Both the position numbers and the translations under genes were made by a program. The notes beneath the pieces are model-generated. The model had not been told where the DNA came from. It did no database searches and saw nothing but the letters and a program-made list of their open reading frames with translations. Positions 20,297 to 28,740 of a DNA stretch of 64,000 nucleotides are shown piece by piece. How positions within the stretch are numbered: position 1 is the stretch's first letter; each line of letters starts with the position of its first letter. The stretch is from Micromonospora okii (GTDB lineage: Bacteria; Actinomycetota; Actinomycetes; Mycobacteriales; Micromonosporaceae), in the NCBI RefSeq assembly GCF_020884795.1, contig NZ_BBZF01000015.1, positions 227,328 to 291,327 on the forward strand, written 5' to 3'.

Positions 20297-21295
20297 TCAG
20301 CCGCGCGCCGCGGCCAGCTCGCGCCGCCGGTCCCGGGACGACTTGATCAGGCTGGCGATGGTCGCCACCAGCAGGGTGCCGAGGATCACCACGAGGGAGA
20401 GCCAGATCGGGATGTGCGGGGCCCAGCCCACCGGCTCGCCGCCGTTGAGGAACGGCAGGTGGTTGTCCGCCAGCGCCTCCAGCACCAGCTTCACGCCGAT
20501 GAAGCCGAGCACCACGGCGAGCCCGATGCTGAGGTAGATCAGCCGGTCCAGGAGCCCGCCCAGCAGGAAGTAGAGCTGGCGCAGCCCCATCAGCGCGAAC
20601 ACGTTCGCGGTGAAGACCAGGTACGGCTCCTGGGTGATGCCGAAGATGGCCGGGATCGAGTCCAGCGCGAAGATCAGGTCGGTGGTGCCGATCGCGATCA
20701 TGACGATGAGCATCGGGGTGAACAGCCGGCGGCCGTTCTCGTGCGTGGTCATCTTCGCGCCGTCGTAGTCCCGGGAGATCGGCAGCGCCCGCCGGCTCCA
20801 CCGGATCAGCAGGTTCTCGGAGAAGTCGTCCTCGTCCGGCTCACCCTGCCGGAAGAGGTTGATCGCGGTGTAGATGAGGAACGCGCCGAAGATGTAGAAA
20901 ACCCAGGAGAACTGGGAGATCAGCGCCGCACCGGCCGCGATGAACCCGCCGCGCATCACCAGGGCCAGCACGATGCCGATGAGCAGCACCTTCTGCTGGT
21001 ACTGCCGGGGCACCCCGAAGCGGGCCATGATGATCACGAAGACGAAGAGGTTGTCCACCGAGAGGCTGTACTCGGTGAGCCAGCCGGTGTAGAACTGGCC
21101 TGCCACGCTCCCGTCGAAGGCGAGCCAGAGCCCGCCGCCGAAGAGCAGTGCCAGCGCGACGTAGAAACCGACCCAGAGGCTCGCCTCGCGGACACTCGGC
21201 TCGTGGGGCCTACGGCCGATGATCAGCAGATCGACGGCCAGAACCGCCGTCAGCGCGACGAGCGTTCCCGCCCACACCAGTGCGGACACGTCCAA
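20297..21295 (-). CDS. terC: TerC family membrane protein, probable manganese exporter
   Basis: A 332-residue polytopic protein of the TerC/Alx family, whose members export Mn2+. Conserved acidic membrane motifs are visible: the first-helix LAVDLLIIGRRPHEPS, SLSVDNLFVFVIIMARF and, in the second half, GTTDLIFALDSIPAIFG. A charged loop (about 155-185) separates the two halves. The start is a TTG at 21295, with GGAGG 7 nt upstream; the resulting MDVSALVWAGT end is the usual one. The long leader holds a manganese-sensing riboswitch, which supports the substrate. Confidence 0.95.
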   Translation of the reverse strand: MDVSALVWAGTLVALTAVLAVDLLIIGRRPHEPSVREASLWVGFYVALALLFGGGLWLAFDGSVAGQFYTGWLTEYSLSVDNLFVFVIIMARFGVPRQYQQKVLLIGIVLALVMRGGFIAAGAALISQFSWVFYIFGAFLIYTAINLFRQGEPDEDDFSENLLIRWSRRALPISRDYDGAKMTTHENGRRLFTPMLIVMIAIGTTDLIFALDSIPAIFGITQEPYLVFTANVFALMGLRQLYFLLGGLLDRLIYLSIGLAVVLGFIGVKLVLEALADNHLPFLNGGEPVGWAPHIPIWLSLVVILGTLLVATIASLIKSSRDRRRELAAARG

Positions 21296-21385
21296 TTCCC
21301 ATCCTCCGGCAGACACGCGGCGTCGGCCACACCGTACGCCCGTGCGAGCGAACAGCGCGCGGCGACGCTGACAATGGTGGCTGTC

Positions 21386-21504
21386 GGAGGTCTCTTCCGT
21401 CGCCGACCCGCAACGGGACCGGCGACCCACGGAGCCGGGTCGTGCCACCGGGGGCCGGCGCTCGACCGTGCTGACGACTCCGTCGCGGGGGAATACTCCC
21501 CTCC
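21386..21504 (-). promoter_or_regulatory. yybP-ykoY (manganese) riboswitch upstream of terC
   Basis: The terC leader, read on the minus strand, carries the hallmarks of this aptamer in order: GGAGGGGAGTA, GTCAGCAC, a GC-rich P3/P4 region containing GGCACGACCCGG, and GAAGAGACCTCC. The outer GGAGG (21500-21504) pairs with CCTCC (21386-21390) to close P1. This class senses Mn2+ and commonly precedes terC/alx genes. About 90 nt of expression platform separates it from the terC ribosome site. Confidence 0.85.
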
Positions 21505-21821
21505 TTCGGCCACCCATTGTTCACCATGCGGAGCTAAGAACGCATCTCGTGTCGGTGCCGGGAAGTATCGCCACCATGTCCTTCGTGACGAACGTCTCTA
21601 CGCCGAGCGCATCCTAGGAGACCATCCCGTATCTTCCCAGTCGGTGCCGGCCGCGAACGCTCGCGTTGGTGCGGCGCGAACGCACTGGTCAGATGCGAGC
21701 CGGTGCGGGCCTCGCGGGTGTCGCCTCGCTGGGTGTCGCCTCGCCTGGACCGGCCACAGCGGAGCCGGCCGCACCGGGGCCCGGGGCGTCGCGGGCCGAG
21801 GGTCCGTGGGACGCTTCCGGC

Positions 21822-22115
21822 ATGGTGCTTGAGGTTGCGCTCATCGACGTGACGCCGGGACACGAGGACGACTTCGCCGCCGCGTACGCGCGGGGGCACG
21901 CGATCCTGGCCGGCACGCCCGGCTGCCGCTCGGTGCGGATGACCCGGGGCGTCGAGTCGCCGTCGCGGTTCGTGCTGCTGGTCGAGTGGGACTCCGTCGC
22001 GGCCCACGAGGAGAACTTCCGGGCCACCGAGCGGTTCCAGCAGTGGCGCGAGCTGATCGGGCCGCACTTCGCGGGCCCCCCGCGCGTCGAGCACTTCGTC
22101 GACGTCCCGGCCTGA
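21822..22115 (+). CDS. Antibiotic biosynthesis monooxygenase (ABM) domain protein
   Basis: A 97-residue single-domain dimeric ferredoxin-like protein of the ABM family. It has the typical VLEVALIDVTPGHEDDF start and FVLLVEWDSVAAHEENFR core, with R...FQQWRELIGPHF at the end. Members are small oxygenases or heme-degrading or quinol-related enzymes, and some are non-enzymatic. The ATG at 21822 is chosen because homology starts there; frames extending upstream are low-complexity. The 526-nt gap to terC holds the riboswitch and both promoters; beyond that I see nothing. Confidence 0.85.
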   Translation: MVLEVALIDVTPGHEDDFAAAYARGHAILAGTPGCRSVRMTRGVESPSRFVLLVEWDSVAAHEENFRATERFQQWRELIGPHFAGPPRVEHFVDVPA

Positions 22116-22360
22116 ACACCTCCCGGCCCCAGCCTGAGCAGGTCCCGGCCCGGACTGGGCACGTCCCGGGCCCTGGCCGGAAAGGACGCCCCCGCCGCTT
22201 TCGGCCCGACCGCAGCCGCCCCGGCCGAGTCACCCCAGCCGCGTTCCGTCCGACCGGACCTGCCTACCGTGTCGCCGCGCCGTCGCGGCGCACCACGCCC
22301 ACCGCGCCCGACGCGGCGGTGGTGGTCTCGCGTTGGCCAACACGGGTCGGCCCACCCGGT

Positions 22361-22413
22361 TGGTCAGCGCGGATCGGCTCGCGCGGTGGGTCAGCGCGGA
22401 TCGGCTCGCGCGG
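22361..22413. repeat. Two tandem copies of a 27-bp repeat
   Basis: GGTCAGCGCGGATCGGCTCG recurs at 22362 and 22389 with a 27-bp period. It lies in the low-complexity, apparently non-coding stretch 22116-22551, which also has short GGTCCCGGCC-like repeats and no convincing gene. Confidence 0.6.
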
Positions 22414-22551
22414 GAAATGTCGCACCCCTCGGCTATCGTGCGCCTCGCACGCGCCGGCCACCGGTGCCGACGGGCTCGGGGCCGCCGGGCCCGGTGGTCG
22501 CGCGGCGATGATCGCCGGCGTCCACCCACCGGGGTCGGCTCCGCTGACGCC

Positions 22552-22668
22552 GTGACGGCACGAATCGCTCTGGTGACCGGTGTGAGCCGGGGCGCCGGCT
22601 TCGGCGCCGCAGTGGCCCGCACGTTGGCCGCCGACGGGCACCGGCTGCTGCTGACCGGCTTACCAGGG
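22552..22668 (+). pseudogene. Truncated short-chain dehydrogenase fragment
   Basis: From a GTG at 22552 about 39 codons read as the N-terminus of an SDR: ARIALVTGVSRGAGFGAAVA contains the TGxxxGxG nucleotide motif, followed by TLAADGHRLLLTGLP. Homology then stops, and the frame runs into DNA antisense to the XRE gene. The catalytic YxxxK part is missing, so this is a remnant, probably cut by a deletion or rearrangement. Confidence 0.55.
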
Positions 22669-22704
22669 TGCGACGGCGGCACCGGTGACCCCCGGCCGGC
22701 GTCC

Positions 22705-23829
22705 TCAATCCACGGGCGGTCGGGGCCGGGGCAACGCAGACACGTCCCGCGCCCCCCGCGTCGACACCGGACGCCCACCCGACCGCCTCGACGGCGACAG
22801 CGGCGAGTCGTCAGCCACCCGGGCCGGATCGTCGGCCGGCTGGGCCCGGTCGTCAACTACCCGGGCCAGGTCGTTGGCCGCCTCGGCCTCCCGGTCCTCG
22901 GTCAGCAGAGCCGGATCGTCGGCCAGCCGGGCCAGCAGAGCCGGATCGTCGGTCAGCCGGGCCAACAGGGTCGGGTCGTCGGCCGCCCGGGCCAGCAGCT
23001 CCGCCGTCCCGGCCGCCGGCAGGGCGGCGTCGAGCAGCCGGTCGACCACCGCGTCGTACCACGCCAGGTCGGCGGTGGCGACCAGCCGCACGTCGGTGGT
23101 CAACGCCTCGATCATCACCGTGCGCGGGTCGGCGGGGTCGGGGAACGAGTAGCGGGAGAAGGGCGTCAGCGGGTGGGTGCCGCCCGAGGTCACACCGGGC
23201 GGGACCACCAGGATCGTCACGTTCGGTCGACCCGCCAGGTTGACCAGGTGGCGTAGCTGATCACGCCAGATCCCGCCCGGCATCCCGCCCGGCTCGCAGG
23301 CGGCCAGTTCCAGCAGCGCCGTGTACCTGGGCGGCTCCGGCCGGTGCAGCATCTCCTGGCGTACCAGCCGGGCCCGCACGTCGACCTCCACGTCGACCTC
23401 CGGGTGCAGCAGCCGGGCGACCCCGAGCCGCAGCCGGGCGTACGCCGGGGTCTGCAACAGGCCCGGGACGACGGCCGGTTGGTACTCCACCACGGTCTCC
23501 GCCCCGGCCTCCAGCTCGGCGTACGCGCGCTGCCGCTCCCCCATCCCGCCGAGCGTCTTCCACCAGCCGCGCCCGGTCGCGGCGTCGCGGGCGATGACGA
23601 TCAGCGCGTCGCGCTCATCCCGGGACACCCGGTAGACGTCGAGCAGGTCGAGCACGTCGGCGAGGTCCGGCCGGCTCTGCCCCAGCTCGATGCGGGACAG
23701 TTTGGAGGTGGAGGCCCAGCCCAGGCGGCCGCAGACCTGCTCCAGGGTCAGCGACTCCCGCCTGCGGAGCTTGCGCAACTCGGCACCGAGTCGCGCACGT
23801 CGAATCACCGGACTCGTTGGCAACGGCAT
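22705..23829 (-). CDS. XRE family regulator with DUF5753 domain and repetitive C-terminal tail
   Basis: A 374-residue DNA-binding protein of the large actinomycete helix-turn-helix/DUF5753 family. Residues ~1-70 are the XRE domain (RRARLGAELRKLRRRESLTL and WASTSKLSRIELGQSRPDL); ~90-270 form DUF5753 (VEYQPAVVPGLLQTPAYARL ... NVTILVVPPGV). The last ~90 residues are unusual: three 10-residue repeats of the form DDPxLLARLx, then a charged, Arg/Pro-rich end. A DUF397 gene usually follows such regulators; here the downstream DNA instead holds a truncated SDR fragment. The tail may therefore be read-through into rearranged DNA. The ATG at 23829 gives the standard N-terminus. Confidence 0.85.
   Translation of the reverse strand: MPLPTSPVIRRARLGAELRKLRRRESLTLEQVCGRLGWASTSKLSRIELGQSRPDLADVLDLLDVYRVSRDERDALIVIARDAATGRGWWKTLGGMGERQRAYAELEAGAETVVEYQPAVVPGLLQTPAYARLRLGVARLLHPEVDVEVDVRARLVRQEMLHRPEPPRYTALLELAACEPGGMPGGIWRDQLRHLVNLAGRPNVTILVVPPGVTSGGTHPLTPFSRYSFPDPADPRTVMIEALTTDVRLVATADLAWYDAVVDRLLDAALPAAGTAELLARAADDPTLLARLTDDPALLARLADDPALLTEDREAEAANDLARVVDDRAQPADDPARVADDSPLSPSRRSGGRPVSTRGARDVSALPRPRPPVD
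22900..22989. repeat. 30-bp tandem repeats encoding the DDPxLLARLx tail
   Basis: About three 30-bp units, each containing GCCGGATCGTCGG or a close variant, lie in the 3' part of the XRE gene and give the 10-residue protein repeats. Confidence 0.7.
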
Positions 23830-23919
23830 CCCCGCCTCCCCAGAACGGAGAGTACGCAGATCAGTCACACTCTGCAATACCTTGCTTGCTGTCCGCAACA
23901 CGACGAGGTTGACGCCCGT

Positions 23920-23975
23920 AAATACAGAGAATGAGTGGCCATTGTGCGCGGAAGGGCCACTCATTCTCTGTATTT
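23920..23975. repeat. AT-rich 21-bp perfect inverted repeat between uvrB and the XRE gene
   Basis: Arms 23920-23940 and 23955-23975 are perfectly complementary (left arm AAATACAGAGAATGAGTGG plus CC; 14-nt spacer). At about 43% GC it stands out against DNA above 70% GC. It may be the uvrB terminator, since on the minus strand the hairpin ends in TTT about 60-120 nt after the stop, or a protein-binding or mobile palindromic element. Confidence 0.75.
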
Positions 23976-24038
23976 GCCGTCGCCCGCCGCGGGCCCTCGC
24001 CCGGGGCGGGGTGGGCGGGGGCGGGCGGCGGAGCGGGC

Positions 24039-26147
24039 TTACTTCACGCCGGCGGCGTCCATTCCTCGGAGTTCCTTCTTGAGGTCGGCCACCTCGTCGC
24101 GGATGCGGGCGGCCAGCTCGAACTGCAACTCCCGGGCGGCGGCCAGCATCTGGTCGTTGAGCTCCTGGATGAGCTGCGCCAGGTCGGCCCGGGCCATCCC
24201 CTCGCGGGACGGGCCCGTGGTGCCGGCCCGGCTGCGGCTGCGGGTCTCCTTGACCGGGGCCTTGCCCCGGGAGAGCTGCCGCGCCGCGCCGCCGACCCGG
24301 GAGTTCTCGGTGTCCTCCGCCTCCCGGTAGATGTCGTCGAGGATGTCGTGGATCTTCTTGCGCAGCGGCTCGGGGCTGATCCCGTGCGCCTCGTTGTGGG
24401 CGATCTGCTTGTCCCGGCGCCGGTTGGTCTCCTCGATCGCCTCCGCCATCGACGGGGTGATCTTGTCGGCGTACATGTGCACCTGACCGGAGACGTTCCG
24501 GGCGGCCCGGCCGATCGTCTGGATCAGCGACCGGCCGCTGCGTAGGAAGCCCTCCTTGTCGGCGTCGAGAATCGCCACCAGGGACACCTCGGGCAGGTCG
24601 AGGCCCTCCCGGAGGAGGTTGATGCCGACCAGCACGTCGTAGTCGCCCTTGCGCAGCTCGCGCAGCAGCTCCACCCGGCGCAGCGTGTCCACCTCCGAGT
24701 GCAGGTAACGCACCCGGATGCCGTTCTCCAGCAGGTAGTCGGAGAGGTCCTCCGCCATCTTCTTGGTCAGCGTGGTCACCAGGACCCGCTCGTCGCGCTC
24801 GGTGCGCAGCCTGATCTCGTGCATCAGGTCGTCGATCTGGCCCTTGGTGGGCTTCACCACCACCTCGGGGTCGATCAGGCCCGTCGGACGGATCACCTGC
24901 TCGACGAACTCGCCCTGGGCCCGCTCCAGCTCCCACGGGCCGGGGGTCGCGGAGAGGAAGACCATCTGCCCGACCCGCTCCAGGAACTCGTCGAAGCGCA
25001 GCGGCCGGTTGTCGGCCGCGCTGGGCAGCCGGAAGCCGTGGTCGATGAGCATCCGCTTGCGGGAGGCGTCGCCCTCGTACATGCCGCCGATCTGCGGGAT
25101 CGTCACGTGCGACTCGTCGACGACGGTGAGGAAGTCGTCGGGGAAGTAGTCGAGCAGGCAGTGCGGCGGACTGCCTGGCAGCCGGCCGTCGATGTGCATG
25201 GAGTAGTTCTCGATGCCGGAGCAGAAGCCGACCTGGCGCATCATCTCGATGTCGTACGTGGTGCGCATCCGCAGCCGCTGCGCCTCCAGCAGCTTGCCCT
25301 GCCGCTCCAGCTCGGCGAGGCGCTCGGCCAGCTCGACCTCGATGTCGCGGATCGCCCGCTCCATCCGCTCCGGCCCCGCCGCGTAGTGCGTGGCCGGAAA
25401 GATCATCAGGCCGTCGACCTCACGGACGATGTCCCCGGTGAGCGGGTTGAGGTAGTAGAGCTTCTCCACCTCGTCGCCGAACAGCTCGATGCGGACGGCC
25501 AGCTCCTCGTACGCCGGAATGATCTCCAGCGTGTCGCCCCGGACCCGGAAGGTGCCGCGCTGGAAGGACATGTCGTTGCGGGCGTATTGGATGTCGACGA
25601 GGCGGCGCAGCAGCTGGTCGCGGTCGAGTTCCTGCCCGACCGCGACCCGGACGGCGCGGTCCAGGTACTCCTCCGGGGTGCCCAGGCCGTAGATCGCCGA
25701 GACGGTGGCCACCACCACGACGTCCCGGCGGGTGAGCAGCGACATCGTCGCCGAGTGCCGCAGCCGCTCGACCTCCTCGTTGATCGAGGAGTCCTTCTCG
25801 ATGTAGGTGTCGGTCTGCGGGATGTACGCCTCGGGCTGGTAGTAGTCGTAGTAGGAGACGAAGTATTCGACCGCGTTGTGCGGCAGCAGCTCCCCCAGCT
25901 CCTTCGCGAGCTGGGCGCAGAGCGTCTTGTTGGGGGCCAGCACCAGGGTGGGCCGCTGCAACCGCTCGATGAGCCAGGCCGAGGTGGCGCTCTTGCCCGT
26001 GCCGGTCGCGCCGAGCAGCACGGTGTTGCGGTCGCCGCGCCGCACCCGACGCTCCAGGTCGTCGATGGCGGCCGGCTGGTCGCCGGCGGGCTGGAACTCA
26101 CTGACGACCTGGAAGCGGCCGTCGAGCCGGGGAATGTCGAGCGCCAT
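24039..26147 (-). CDS. uvrB: Excinuclease ABC subunit UvrB
   Basis: Damage-verifying helicase of nucleotide excision repair; it receives DNA from UvrA and recruits UvrC. 702 residues. Walker [15 protein letters not shown] (~46), the beta-hairpin region [20 protein letters not shown], helicase motif II (DESH), motif VI (QTIGRAARN) and the C-terminal UVR domain ([20 protein letters not shown]) that binds UvrC are all present. The ATG at 26147 has TACCGT 7 nt upstream on its strand, consistent with a leaderless mRNA. I saw no convincing LexA box in front of it. Confidence 0.98.
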   Translation of the reverse strand: MALDIPRLDGRFQVVSEFQPAGDQPAAIDDLERRVRRGDRNTVLLGATGTGKSATSAWLIERLQRPTLVLAPNKTLCAQLAKELGELLPHNAVEYFVSYYDYYQPEAYIPQTDTYIEKDSSINEEVERLRHSATMSLLTRRDVVVVATVSAIYGLGTPEEYLDRAVRVAVGQELDRDQLLRRLVDIQYARNDMSFQRGTFRVRGDTLEIIPAYEELAVRIELFGDEVEKLYYLNPLTGDIVREVDGLMIFPATHYAAGPERMERAIRDIEVELAERLAELERQGKLLEAQRLRMRTTYDIEMMRQVGFCSGIENYSMHIDGRLPGSPPHCLLDYFPDDFLTVVDESHVTIPQIGGMYEGDASRKRMLIDHGFRLPSAADNRPLRFDEFLERVGQMVFLSATPGPWELERAQGEFVEQVIRPTGLIDPEVVVKPTKGQIDDLMHEIRLRTERDERVLVTTLTKKMAEDLSDYLLENGIRVRYLHSEVDTLRRVELLRELRKGDYDVLVGINLLREGLDLPEVSLVAILDADKEGFLRSGRSLIQTIGRAARNVSGQVHMYADKITPSMAEAIEETNRRRDKQIAHNEAHGISPEPLRKKIHDILDDIYREAEDTENSRVGGAARQLSRGKAPVKETRSRSRAGTTGPSREGMARADLAQLIQELNDQMLAAARELQFELAARIRDEVADLKKELRGMDAAGVK

Positions 26148-26612
26148 GACACCAACGGTACGCCGAGGGTCCGACAGCCCGACCCGTCACGCTGGGTCCG
26201 TGATCGGCTTCGATATTCGCATTGTGTGCCGCATTCCACCGGGCTAGGGTGTGGCCGTAGGCCGCTCGCGGCGGCCGTCCGGCGCGGCGGCCGGCCCGAA
26301 GAGGCAGGCACGCCCCCGGCACAGGGGTCGCAGCACCCGGACATCACCGGCGTGCGCGCCGACGTGGTCGCGCCGAGGGCGCAGACCGGCCGCCGCGAGC
26401 GCCCCATCGGTATCGAGCGCTCCACCGCGAGCGCCCGCGAGCCCACCTGAGCACCCCGCCCGGCGACCTCGTGCTGCACCCGCTCGGCCAGCGCCAGCCC
26501 GCCGGACTGCCCGGCGACCCGCCGCCGCGAGCGCCGGCCGGCCCACGCCGAGCGCGCCCCACGGGCCCGTGTCGGGCGTCACCTGGCCCGCGCGTCGGCA
26601 GTTCATCCTGCC

Positions 26613-28718
26613 GTGGAGAACTCCCCCGGGCCGACGCCCCGTCCCGACCGCGCGACCGGACCGACACACCGTTCCGACGGGGCGACCGGGCCGGCACACC
26701 GTCCCGACCGGGCGACCGGGCCGACGCCCCGTTTCAACCGCGCGAACGGGCCGACACATCGTCCCGGCCGGGCGACCGGGCCGTCGCCGCGTTCCGCAGA
26801 GGGCCCGTTCCGGCCGCCCGCGCCGCCGGCGGGTGCCGGCCTCTCCGGCGTCCCGTTCCCCACCTGGCCGGCCGTCGGGGTCGCCACGCACCGCGCCCGG
26901 CCGAGCGGCGGACCGGCCCGGCACCGCCGTCGCCGGGACGGCGCGGCACCGGCCGGCGGGGCGGCCCCGGCCCGCCGGGGGGAGGACGAGAGCGGGGCCG
27001 GCCGCCGCCGTACCGCCGTGATCAGCCTGGGCGCGGTCGCCGTCGCCGCCGCGGCGCTGCTGGCCGCCGGGCTGTTGACCTGGGCGCCCGCAGCCCCGGA
27101 GCCGGCCCGGGCGCTGACCGCGGCGGAGGCGGAGCGGTTCGCCGCGGTACGGGTCACGAACCACCGCGACGTGCGCTCCGGCGTGCGGGTGACCGTCGGC
27201 GACGCCGCCGCCAGAATCGACGCCGTCGGCTGGGTCGACTGGTCCCGGCCGTTGGCCTACCTCGATGTCGGCGGGCCCGGCGCCGGGCCGGATCGGGGCC
27301 TGCTCCAGGCCGTCCCGGGGCTGCTGATGGCCCGCCCCGATCCGGGGGCGGTGCCCGCCCCGGCGTTCCCACCGCTGGTGCCGCCGGCCGACGGCTGGCG
27401 GGTCGCCGCGCCGGGGGCCGCCCGGTCCCTACGCCCGGCCCTCGACCTGCTCTTCGCGCTCGCCGCGCCCCGCACCGAGCCGGCCGGGGCCGTCCCCGAC
27501 GGGGCGGGCCGCTGGCTGGCCCGGGCCGAGGTCGGCGGCCAGCCGGTGGACGTCCTCCAGGCCCCCCTGCCCGGCGACGACGACCGCAGGCGGGACGACC
27601 GCCCGCACCCGCCGGCCCCCACCCGCACGGCCGAGCCGACCCGCACCCCGGCACCCGCCCGCACGGCCAACCCAACACGCCGGCCGGCACCCACCCGCAC
27701 GGCCGAACCAGCACGCACGCCGGCACCAGCCCGCACGGCAGCGCCGACCCACCCGAGAGCATCCGTGCGCGCGGCCGGACCAACACGCGCGGCGGCACCC
27801 GCCCGCACGGCCGGGCGCAGCGGCACGGGGGCCAGGGCCGGCGACGCCACCCCGTCGCTCGCGGCCGTACCGTCGAGCGGCCCGACGCGCACGGACTGGC
27901 CCGCGCCGGTGGCCAGCCTCCCGGCGGCCGTCGCCACGCCCGGTGCCGCCCGCCTCCTCGGCGGGGCCGCCCGCTGGTGGGTCGACCGGGACGCCCGGCT
28001 GCACCGGCTCCAGGGGCGCCTGGCGGGAGGCGCGCCGGTGACGCTGGAGCTGCACCGGGCCAACCGCCCGGTGCTGTGGCCGGTGGCCGCGCTGGGCGGC
28101 CGGGCCGGGCTGCCCCGGGCCCTCACCGGGCCCGAGGAGGACCGGCTGGGCCGGCTCGCAGGTCGGATGCGGGCCCGGGGTGGCGCGGCCGTGACCCTCG
28201 CCGCCCCCGTCGCCCCGGGCGAGGCGCTGCGAGGCGCGGGGTGGGTGAGCTGGACGGCCCGCGCGGCGTACCTGTCGGCGGGTGCCCCCGACGCCCCGCC
28301 GGGGCGGACGCTGCGCCGCTACGACCCCACCGGGGTCTGGATCGCGCCCGCCGCCGGGAACCCGGCCGCCCCGCCGCCGCTGCCACCCCCGCGCGCCGGG
28401 CACGCCTGGCGTCGCGGCACGCCCGGCGCGGACGACGTCGACCGGCTGCTGGCCGCGGCGCTGCGGGTCGGCGACGCGACGGCCCCCCGGTCGGCGACCC
28501 GGATCCGCGGTGACCGCCTGGCCGACCGGGCCGTCGACGTGGTGGAGGTGGAGACGGGGCACGGGCGGGTGCGCTACTGGATCGACCGGGTCGGTCAGCT
28601 CCGCCGACTGGAGCTGCGCACCCGGCTGGGCACGTACGCCCGGCTCGACCTGGCCCCCGGCCCGGTGCAGGCGATGCCGCCGCCGGTGACCGCGCCGAAG
28701 CCACGCGCCCCGCGCTGA
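26613..28718 (+). CDS. Membrane-anchored protein with internal duplication and Pro/Ala/Thr-rich insert (unknown function)
   Basis: I do not recognise this 701-residue protein. Layout: residues 10-60 are five 10-residue repeats (RPDRATGPTH type); 61-134 are Pro/Arg-rich; 135-157 form one membrane helix (AVISLGAVAVAAAALLAAGL); the rest is probably extracellular. Two homologous domains follow. Copy 1 spans ~168-490 and is interrupted (~320-447) by a Pro/Ala/Thr/Arg linker with 12-residue repeats. Copy 2 spans ~503-690 and is continuous. Shared landmarks: GWVDWSRPLAYLDVG with GWVSWTARAAYLSAG, and RWWVDRDARLHRLQGRL with RYWIDRVGQLRRLELRT. The fold resembles lipoproteins that measure or carry ligands, but this is a guess. 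The GTG start is uncertain because the repeats carry no homology. Nothing else is evident in the 465-nt gap 26148-26612. Confidence 0.65.
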   Translation: MENSPGPTPRPDRATGPTHRSDGATGPAHRPDRATGPTPRFNRANGPTHRPGRATGPSPRSAEGPFRPPAPPAGAGLSGVPFPTWPAVGVATHRARPSGGPARHRRRRDGAAPAGGAAPARRGEDESGAGRRRTAVISLGAVAVAAAALLAAGLLTWAPAAPEPARALTAAEAERFAAVRVTNHRDVRSGVRVTVGDAAARIDAVGWVDWSRPLAYLDVGGPGAGPDRGLLQAVPGLLMARPDPGAVPAPAFPPLVPPADGWRVAAPGAARSLRPALDLLFALAAPRTEPAGAVPDGAGRWLARAEVGGQPVDVLQAPLPGDDDRRRDDRPHPPAPTRTAEPTRTPAPARTANPTRRPAPTRTAEPARTPAPARTAAPTHPRASVRAAGPTRAAAPARTAGRSGTGARAGDATPSLAAVPSSGPTRTDWPAPVASLPAAVATPGAARLLGGAARWWVDRDARLHRLQGRLAGGAPVTLELHRANRPVLWPVAALGGRAGLPRALTGPEEDRLGRLAGRMRARGGAAVTLAAPVAPGEALRGAGWVSWTARAAYLSAGAPDAPPGRTLRRYDPTGVWIAPAAGNPAAPPPLPPPRAGHAWRRGTPGADDVDRLLAAALRVGDATAPRSATRIRGDRLADRAVDVVEVETGHGRVRYWIDRVGQLRRLELRTRLGTYARLDLAPGPVQAMPPPVTAPKPRAPR
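26640..26789. repeat. Five 30-bp degenerate tandem repeats
   Basis: Units of the form CGNCCGNNCGGGCGACCGGG repeat about five times and encode RPDRATGPTH-like decamers at the presumed N-terminus of the duplicated protein. Confidence 0.7.
27612..27755. repeat. Four 36-bp tandem repeats in the linker
   Basis: Four 36-bp units encode PAPTRTAEPTRT and variants. They lie inside domain copy 1 of the duplicated membrane protein and form a flexible insert. Confidence 0.7.
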
Positions 28719-28740
28719 CCGGCCCCGGCCCGGATGCGGG

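Noticed and set aside
22264..22641. Minus-strand frame with REPIRADPP-type repeats
   Set aside because: The repeats come from a 27-bp tandem duplication; the rest is low-complexity and it runs antisense to the SDR stub.
26148..26260. LexA (SOS) box upstream of uvrB or uvrA
   Set aside because: I looked for the actinobacterial TCGAAC-N4-GTTCGA pattern in both leaders and found no convincing match.
26640..26789. CRISPR-like array in the 30-bp repeats
   Set aside because: The units are contiguous and degenerate with no unique spacers, and no cas gene is nearby; they encode peptide repeats.
26471..28513. Alternative plus-strand frame overlapping the duplicated membrane protein
   Set aside because: Arg/Pro/Gly-only composition. 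The frame starting at 26613 has a membrane helix and an internal homologous duplication, so it is the coding one.
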